A DNA stretch of 64,000 bases from Casuarina equisetifolia. Lineage: Eukaryota > Streptophyta > Magnoliopsida > Fagales > Casuarinaceae. Position 1 is the stretch's first letter. Each line of letters begins with the position of its first letter. Positions 57,125 through 64,000 of the stretch are shown here, one piece after another. Made by a program: the position numbers and the translations under genes. The DNA is taken from positions 26,792,682 to 26,856,681 of the forward strand of contig CM052360.1 of assembly GCA_028551475.1 (NCBI GenBank), read 5' to 3'. Under the pieces are notes generated by a model, which worked only from the letters and a program-made list of their open reading frames with translations, ran no database searches and was not told the DNA's origin.

Positions 57125-58509
57125 TTAAAAAAAAAAAATTAGGCCAGAGCTGGTTGTAGAAAATGCTGAGCACTTGTGTATATCTCTTGGAAAACCGTGA
57201 CTTGTAGAATATTTTTGACCATCTTCAATTGATGGGTAGATCTCTCCAATCCTTTTATAGGCAGTAAACTTACAAGGGTCAAATAAAAAATTTGTGTTGT
57301 TCTTCCTGGCACTAATTTCTAAAGTTAAAATTCCAAAATTGTATACATTCACTTTATAGGTTAGATAACCCCATAATGCATATTCTAATGTTATATAACC
57401 TCTGTACAAAAGACCATTCTATTAATTATAGTTCACTTATAGGAGATTACAAGTTCATTGTCAAACAATACCTAGAGCAAATAACCTTATGAAAGAGATT
57501 TTTCCTCTTAGAAAATTTTTATAGGCATCTTAGCAAGTGATGGTCCATCAATAAAATTTGAATTATCGTCTCACAAGTTTGTTATACTTAAAAGTGTGAA
57601 AAATTCTATTATGAACAAAAAGAAAAGTTTCTACAATTAAGTATTACAATTCTTCATAAATACACTTTATATTCACCCTTAGAAATCATTAATGGAATCA
57701 ATTATAACTATTGGTCATGCAATGATATATTAAAATATGGATTTTTTCTTTTTTTCTTTTGCTTAATTCATTGGGACAGAAGAGAGTAAAAAATAAAGAT
57801 AGAATTCAACAGGTAAAAGTTAAAAAAAAGTATTGAGAATGCCAAAGTTTTTAAGCCTTGGGAAAAACTAAGTATGCAAACCATAGAAAAATATGATATA
57901 CTTAGAAAAAAGCCTGTAATTATGTTGCAAATAGAAGTGTTTATCACAACAACAAAAAAAACCACTAATAATACCTAAGCCAAGACTTTTTTCATGGTAC
58001 TACACATACTTGAACTCATGTGAAAACCTTAATTTCCACCTCATTTGGATCTGTCACAGGGGAAAAAAACTAAACTTTTGAGAGATAATGATGCATCTAT
58101 GAAAAAAGAACAAAAATAAAGTTGGATAATCAAAGTGAAAGAAAGAGATAAAGCAAGACTACATAGTTCTTACAACTCAAATGCTAATGTGGGTATTCTC
58201 CTCTTCATTATGCTTGGTCAGCCCAAAATCAGAAATTTTAAGGTTAAGGTTCCTATCTAGCAAGATATTACTAATCTTTGTCTCTATGAATAATTTTTGA
58301 AGGTGATTCATTATGTAAGAAATATAGACTTCTCACCATGCCAACACATATTCTATGCCTTATATACCAATCTAATTTTTTTTGGTCCTCCTTTGGACTT
58401 GCAATTGGTTTATATAACCTAGTTAATTATCTATAAGATTATAGTTTAACCACTATTATTCATGGCAATTAATTTCAATTCTCTCTATATTGAAGATAAT
58501 ATATATGTT

Positions 58510-58743
58510 AAGGACAAAACACAAAGCTTTAAAAAACAAAACACCTATCAAGCTATTGTTTTCCATGTATTCATATATCAACAATAATTGTTTTCATTCA
58601 ATACAACATCTGTGCACTTTCACAAGATTTGGATGGTGTAAACTAGAGATCATTCCTATTTTAGTCACAAACTCTCAATTTCCTTACTTTGATTTAGCAA
58701 AACACTGCTTAACAGTAATGATGGTGCCATCTAATAATGTGCC
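58510..58743 (-). pseudogene. Kinase exon with VKQ lysine, three stops
   Basis: After tctctgcag it reads GTLLDGTIITVKQCFAKSK-stop-GN-stop-EFVTKIGM, HHPNLVKVHRCCIE-stop-KQ and LLIYEYMENNSL. The catalytic Lys is kept. The three stops replace codons that are usually Q, R and G in the family. Confidence 0.75.
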
Positions 58744-58889
58744 CTGCAGAGACAATATAACTTTCACTATTTGTAATGTATAAAATCCATCTTGAAAAAA
58801 GAAATAAAAAAGAAACGTGAAAAAGATGAAATGGAAAGAAAAAGATATCAAATACATTCATAGAAGGAAAGAAGAAATGATGGAATGGT

Positions 58890-59025
58890 AGAAACCCTTG
58901 TATACAGATCCAAATCCACCTTCCCCAAGTTTGTTTGTAGCATCAACATTATTCGTGATAGCCTGAATTTGCATATAGGTAAAAATACTAGTTTGCAGAT
59001 CCAATCCTGTTAGCACTACAAAATA
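58890..59025 (-). pseudogene. Kinase N-lobe exon (GEGGFG loop) of the receptor kinase
   Basis: TGLDLQTSIFTYMQIQAITN, then NKLGEGGFGSVYKG. This exon is open and retains the glycine-rich nucleotide-binding loop, unlike the next one. Confidence 0.75.
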
Positions 59026-59910
59026 AATGTGGTTAGGATGTTGGAGATGTTGGAGATGTTGGATTGGAACAAAGCATTACAACACTACTTGGTTTCTCCA
59101 ACCATCTAATACAATTGGACTAGCTTACATGGTCCATTCATTTCTTGCCTCCAAGGTAACCTTTTCATCAGAGAATTCCTAAAATTATTAATACAAGAAT
59201 AAAAACCAAAATTGCCATTCTAACTGCAAGAAATATCTTCCTTTTTCCATCAAAAGGACTAAAACCTGTAGAAAGAGTACTTGAAAATAGTGATTGCAAG
59301 ACTGCATTCCTTTTTTTTAATATTTGTAGCACAATTATATGCAAAACAAATCTAAAATAGAAAAGGTTCGGCTAATAACAAAGAATGAAAGAAAGGTATA
59401 AGGCAAAGATCAAGGTAAGTCTTCCACAAAGATGTACATTAATCTTCTTGCAACAAGTATAGGTACTCCACTTCATTTACTGTGCATAAAACATCTTTAT
59501 TATGTCAATCTACTCCCAAAGAAGAAGACATAGAAATTGAGAAATTCAATCCATTGTAAGAGAGAGAGAGACACACACATAGGATAGGAATGTCTCAACA
59601 TATTAAAGATGGAAGATAGAGTACACAACTTATATTGCTTACCAGAGTCTATGCAGATAGCTGATATAAGAGGGCTATATGTTCCTCTCTTTGGTATATC
59701 TCGTGTCCCTTTCCCAGCCTAATAAAAGCAAATCTCTAGGATTTTATTCTTGACAAGTGAGGTAAAATTTCTGATGATTGCTTTGTCAATGTCTTGGGCT
59801 TCCTTTTTAATATCAAAGTCCTTCAATACCAACACATTCTGCAACAAAGTAATTCATTTAAAAAATCTTCTATGGTAATCTAAGAAGACAAAAAAAAGCT
59901 TCTTGCATAT

Positions 59911-60295
59911 CTATACCTGTATATAAACATCAAACATCCGTCTTCCAAGAATTTGAAAAGATCTATTGCCTTCAAATATTATTTCAGCAAAGTGAAATTT
60001 TACAAAATAATTTCCATTTGCCAAGTAGCGTGCATAATATGTCAAAGAGAGAGGGGAGAGACGAGCATTCACATATAATGAGGAATCATCCATGCTAAGC
60101 ATGGAATGATTTTTTGCTATGAATTGCTTTGAGTTTCCATCAACATCCAAATGCACCAGTCAAACTAAAGCCCCAAGTATCCCCATTCATGCGAATGAAC
60201 TTTGCCAAATCTCCAAGCTCTAAATCTGCTTCATACATGATGTCCCCAATGGTGGTTATGTTTCCACCACAATTTATATGCAATGAGTACTTATC
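59911..60295 (-). pseudogene. Malectin-domain exon of the receptor kinase
   Basis: SLHINCGGNITTIGDIMYEA, then WGFSLTG in one frame and HLDVDGNSKQFIAKN to GRRMFDVYIQV in the next. The frame changes where the family has TGHFLD. Confidence 0.75.
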
Positions 60296-61339
60296 TAAAA
60301 GGTATCATTTCAAGATAATAAGGCACAATTAATGACAGCAAAGATATTCAACTATGTTTGATAGTTTAATTTTGTTATTATGCAATAAAAAAGATCTAGC
60401 ACATTTTTGTATAAAATGAAGAAATAAACTCTATTTTGATGTTAGCATACGTACCTTTTAAACATGGACTATACTTTATGCATTCAACACGCATTCTAGA
60501 TAAAATGTAACAAGAAGAAGAATAACATGTTAAAAAAAACTGAAATGAGGAATTTGACAATAAAAAGAAAAGAAAAAGGAAAAAGAATAAGCTCATCTTC
60601 TTATGATATGACAAGTTGGATGCTTATAAATTGTTTGATTCAAGGAAAATTCTAAACAAATTTCTATTGAATCACAAACATGTTAGTTCCCTAATTAAAA
60701 ATTATAATTAGCTAAAAAAGGAAAAGTTGTAACATTCAATTAGCTTGCTCTTAAGGTGAAAACATTTCTTACATGTAGTCAAGATAAGTCTTTGGTGCAA
60801 GGCTTTTGACAAAATTGTTATACGAAAGGTCTGTTTGGCTGCACAACAACAAATTTGTTTAATATATGTAATTTTTACGACCACAAAGAAAAGAAAAGCT
60901 TATTTCTTATTTCACATCATTTCATATCATTTCATGTTCATCATTGAATGACCTAATTTGAGTGGATATCATATAAGAAGGAATCTCATGATTCAAAGAA
61001 CCTTTGTAGAAACACATTAGCCTATTAATCATGTGACTCAAGCTTTTCAGGCCTTCTTACCATACTTAGCTAAATAACCAACGAATATAGTTAACACCAT
61101 TAATACTAATATTCTAAGAGAGGCCATTTATTAACATTATTCTAAAAGAGAATATGATCATATTATGATATTAAACGTTTCTAGAACTTCATACTAGTAA
61201 TTTCAACACTAAGCAAAAACTAGTTGCCTAATGGGATTAGCTTACTAGATATGAAAACAACATCAAAACAATGGAATGAAAGTTTGACACTCTTTCTAGG
61301 TGACACCAATGAAGGACAATGAAGTTTTCACATAAAAGT

Positions 61340-61388
61340 CAAAAAAATAAAAATAAAAAATAAAAAATAAAAAATAAAAAGGAAAAAG
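61340..61388 (+). repeat. (AAAAAT)n microsatellite
   Basis: Run of aaaaat units; it lies between LRR exons of the decayed kinase. Confidence 0.8.
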
Positions 61389-62240
61389 GAAAAAAGGAGT
61401 AAGGTATTATGTCACCCATTGGACATGGGAGTAATGTTCCCCACAACAAAAACTTATTGAATCTTGTGATCGAGCACCACAATCAGTAAGATTTCATGTA
61501 TATCTATCTAGACAAATAAGACATCATGTCAACAACTTAAACGAATAAGCTTATGCAGTCCAATATAAGTGCCATACTAGACTTTATAATGAACTTAGGA
61601 TGGAAAACATACTAGCAGCTCTCTCTGCTTTCTATCCATTCTAAAATAGGCCCACTAAGCAAGATTCTTGTCAAATAGATGAAAAAAAAAATTAAAACTC
61701 TATAAGATGATTAAATTACAAAGCCTTGGTACATGACTTGTTATCATGATAGCCCATTCCAAGTGGACAAGAGTAAAATTTTTTGCCTCAGTCTCTTCTT
61801 CAAGCTACAATTCTAAAGGTGACGACTATGTCAATTTGCACTACTCACATTCCAATAACTATTAGATTAGCAGTATTATCATCTAAACTTGCTGCTAAAC
61901 TAACTTTTTTATACACAACATCAATTGAACTGCACCACTTGCATGACTTAAAAACTATAAAACTACTTACAAAAGCTTAAACTATTAACTAGGTCATCCA
62001 TTCAAAAAGCAGGGGGGAAAAAAACAAAAAAGAAAAGAGAAAAAGAAGAGACCACAAGCCTCTGAATTATTTAAGGAAGTAAGTTAATAAGCTTAACACA
62101 CACTAACATGGCTCCTACGCACATCATGCTGGAAGGTAGCCTTTATCATGAGTTTAGACTGCTTACATGGTTTTCAATTTTTTTACATTTTCAAAATCTG
62201 GTATTTTTCCTTCCAATCTATTGAAGCTCAGATCTCTGCA

Positions 62241-64000
62241 AAAGAAAAAAAAATGAAACGAAAGGAAGACAAAATAAACAATTTTTTGACTGAATAATTG
62301 TAAGCATAATAGATGAGTGCTTTCTAAATGAGCAAGGGAATTAAAAGAGATGAAATTTGATAAAAATAAATTAATTAGCCAAGGAGCCCGTTATTCTTTT
62401 TGGAAACACAATTTCATTAGATCAAAAGGGAAGACAAGAGCCTACAGGAAAAATAAAGGAAAAAATAAAAACTAGTATTTTTGCAATCACTTTAACTAAA
62501 CCAGTATGGTGCAAGGGAAACCATCCAAGGTTTAGAATACGACCAAAACCTAGTCTACAAGATTCTAGGATCTTTAGGCCAAGAAAACGAAAAGAGCATA
62601 AAGACTGATGTTTTTGATGCAGAAGTTCGGTGTAGAGGGGAAAATCAAGAAAAGAAAACTATGCAGTAACACAGAAAACTTTGTAAAAGGAAGTGTCAAT
62701 TCTTTACCAAGGGCAGTCAACTACTACTTTTACTTTTCCATGCAAATAACCTTCTTTATTTGGTCATCAAATCAAAGTGCCACAAAGCTCTAGATTTCAA
62801 GGATTCTCAACTCCACTAAGTGCAGGTATGGATTAGAATTCTTATGGACAAATGTAGAGTAGGAGAATAAGTGTCAACACAGTATTTCTATCCAATTTGT
62901 TTAAGTTCTTTAACTAGTAGCATCAATTTTGCAATTTTTAATATGTGATTGGACCAACATTTACAGATTTGAGCTTTTAAATCATTAAGAACAACAAAAA
63001 CATTTCTATTTGATGCACTATTCGCAATGACCCTTAATTCCATTATATCCATTTCATATATTTATTCCTCTCACCACTAGGATATTGATAAATAAGTTGC
63101 CTTTTAAATAAAATGAGCATGATTTTAATCCATTCTCTAAGACAAGCAATAAAACAGTTACCTTGTCTTTCCAAATCCACCTATTCCACCAACACTTGTA
63201 TGGCAAACATTAAATGATTGAACCTGAGAAGCAATTGATACTTTATTACTCAATCCAACTTCTAGCCATGTCCAATTATCTTTAATAGTTGTAACTTCGT
63301 ACCAATAAATGAAATAAAATAAAATAAAATATGTTAAAAGGAAACACTGAAGTTGCTCTAATTCTATTGACTAGAAATGTAAGTAAAATTTTTTATGCTA
63401 AGCCATAAGTATGGTTGTGGAGAAAAAGTTCTTTCATCTTTTAGAACAGGAGTTTTTGATAGGCAAACAGGTACTGTGCTTTCACTTCATAGGGAACTAA
63501 GATACCTTCTTTTCAACAAAACACGTAGCATGATCATGGAAACTAAGTGGGAAGTTAGATGGAGATTTTACTCTCCAACCTGACCCCGAAACTTTGAGAA
63601 CTTTAAATATAATTCTAAATCAAAGCCAAACAGAGCCCTAAAGAAAACTGAGGTGGTGATGGTCATTCTTTCGAAAATATTGGTCAAAAGAAACATATCC
63701 ATTCCAAGGTACATAAAGTTAATAGCATTTTGGACATACATGCATGAGAGAGAGCTGTCAACTTACTTTGAAGAATTAAAAGAGGAGGAACTAGACCAAA
63801 AGAGAGCAGTGGTTGGAAAAGAAGAAGAAAAACTTTAGTTGCCACTAGAATAAGAGTGGGAGAGGAGATAAAAGAACAGCATATTTGTAGCCAATGAAGT
63901 GGCCTTAGTAGCATTTCGTTGATAAATTTGCATTTGTACAAGGGTAAAGCAGTGTGAGAAAAGAAAGAAAAAAAAATACAAAAGGTTCATGTCTGTGTGA
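62241..64000. other. Upstream part of the kinase pseudogene or intergenic
   Basis: The first exons of the receptor kinase (signal peptide, first LRRs) would lie here on minus, but I could not read a convincing LRR. 63308-63330 is an (AAAAT)n run. The open frames at 63395-63941 have no recognised motif. Confidence 0.4.

Larger units (their letters stand above)
57125..62240 (-). pseudogene. LRR-malectin receptor-like kinase (LRR-VIII-2 type), decayed
   Basis: Minus-strand exons in normal order. LRRs: DLSFNRLEGKIPDFENVKKL (about 62240-62150), LLSGPILEWIES (about 61670-61630) and DLSYNNFVKSL (about 60855-60790). Malectin domain: SLHINCGGNITTIGDIMYEA (about 60295) to SPLSLTYYARYLANGNYFVK and GRRMFDVYIQV (59911), with one frameshift near 60160; then VLKDFDIKKEAQDIDKAII (about 59835-59640). 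TM: MAILVFILVLIILGIL followed by two stops. Kinase: LGEGGFGSVYKG (about 58915), DGTIITVKQ, HHPNLVKVHRCCIE, HRD, ISDFGLTKHNEEENTHISI then stop, and EYALWGYLTYKVNVYNFGIL (57400-57340). This is the At1g53430/At1g29750-like family (wall or ligand sensing at the plasma membrane). At least seven stops and two frameshifts make it non-functional. Confidence 0.85.

Noticed and set aside
63160..63215. VGGIGGFGKTR-like string on minus, resembling an NBS P-loop
   Set aside because: It lacks the spacing and flanks of an NB-ARC P-loop and sits just upstream of the kinase pseudogene; a chance match is more likely.

Overview
This is a window of an AT-rich, repeat-rich plant nuclear genome, almost certainly a eudicot. 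The evidence is plant-specific gene families: sieve element occlusion (SEO) P-proteins, DUF247 (UPF0481, At3g47200-like) proteins, an LRR-malectin receptor kinase and a relic of a CC-NBS-LRR resistance gene. These genes have short phase-compatible exons with GT-AG introns. They sit among LINE, Ty1-copia and LTR debris. I cannot name the species.

Layout. 1-5.4 kb: repeats, a LINE with a target-site duplication (1854-2828), a 189-bp tandem duplication (3216-3593) and the first copy of a dispersed repeat family, here called R1. 5.4-9.45 kb: two decayed copia elements pointing at each other. 10.2-15.0 kb: the most interesting locus, nine exons on + that join in frame into about 1,044 codons. It encodes four consecutive copies of the middle (thioredoxin-like) part of SEO proteins, two of them followed by the SEO C-terminal part, and has no SEO N-terminal domain. 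17.6-18.9 kb: a DUF247 pseudogene (-). 20.8-24.9 kb and 32.0-35.6 kb: complex R1 repeats; the second is split by a 1.4-kb solo LTR. 26.5 kb: a tRNA-derived SINE-like element. 28.0-29.7 kb: a decayed SEO gene (-) that retains an N-terminal exon. 31 kb and 37 kb: two more LINE insertions with target-site duplications. 37.9-38.2 kb and 44.9-45.7 kb: SEO fragments, the latter with an inverted end. 40.5 kb: two C20-22 tracts. 48.9-50.2 kb: a second DUF247 gene (-), nearly complete with one stop codon. 51.7-54.9 kb: a paralogue of the SEO array that has lost three exons and carries a frameshift. 57.1-62.2 kb: a decayed LRR-VIII-2-type receptor kinase (-).

How it fits together. The window looks like a birth-and-death cluster. 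SEO, DUF247 and resistance-gene-like sequences have been copied repeatedly and most copies are broken. The exception is the 10.2-15.0 kb array. Every junction there keeps the reading frame, even where a splice site has shifted, so it may be an expressed protein of unusual architecture. SEO proteins form P-protein filaments that plug phloem sieve plates; a role for this variant is inference only.

No searches could be run. Family assignments come from reading translated motifs, and exon limits from visible splice sites and reading phase.
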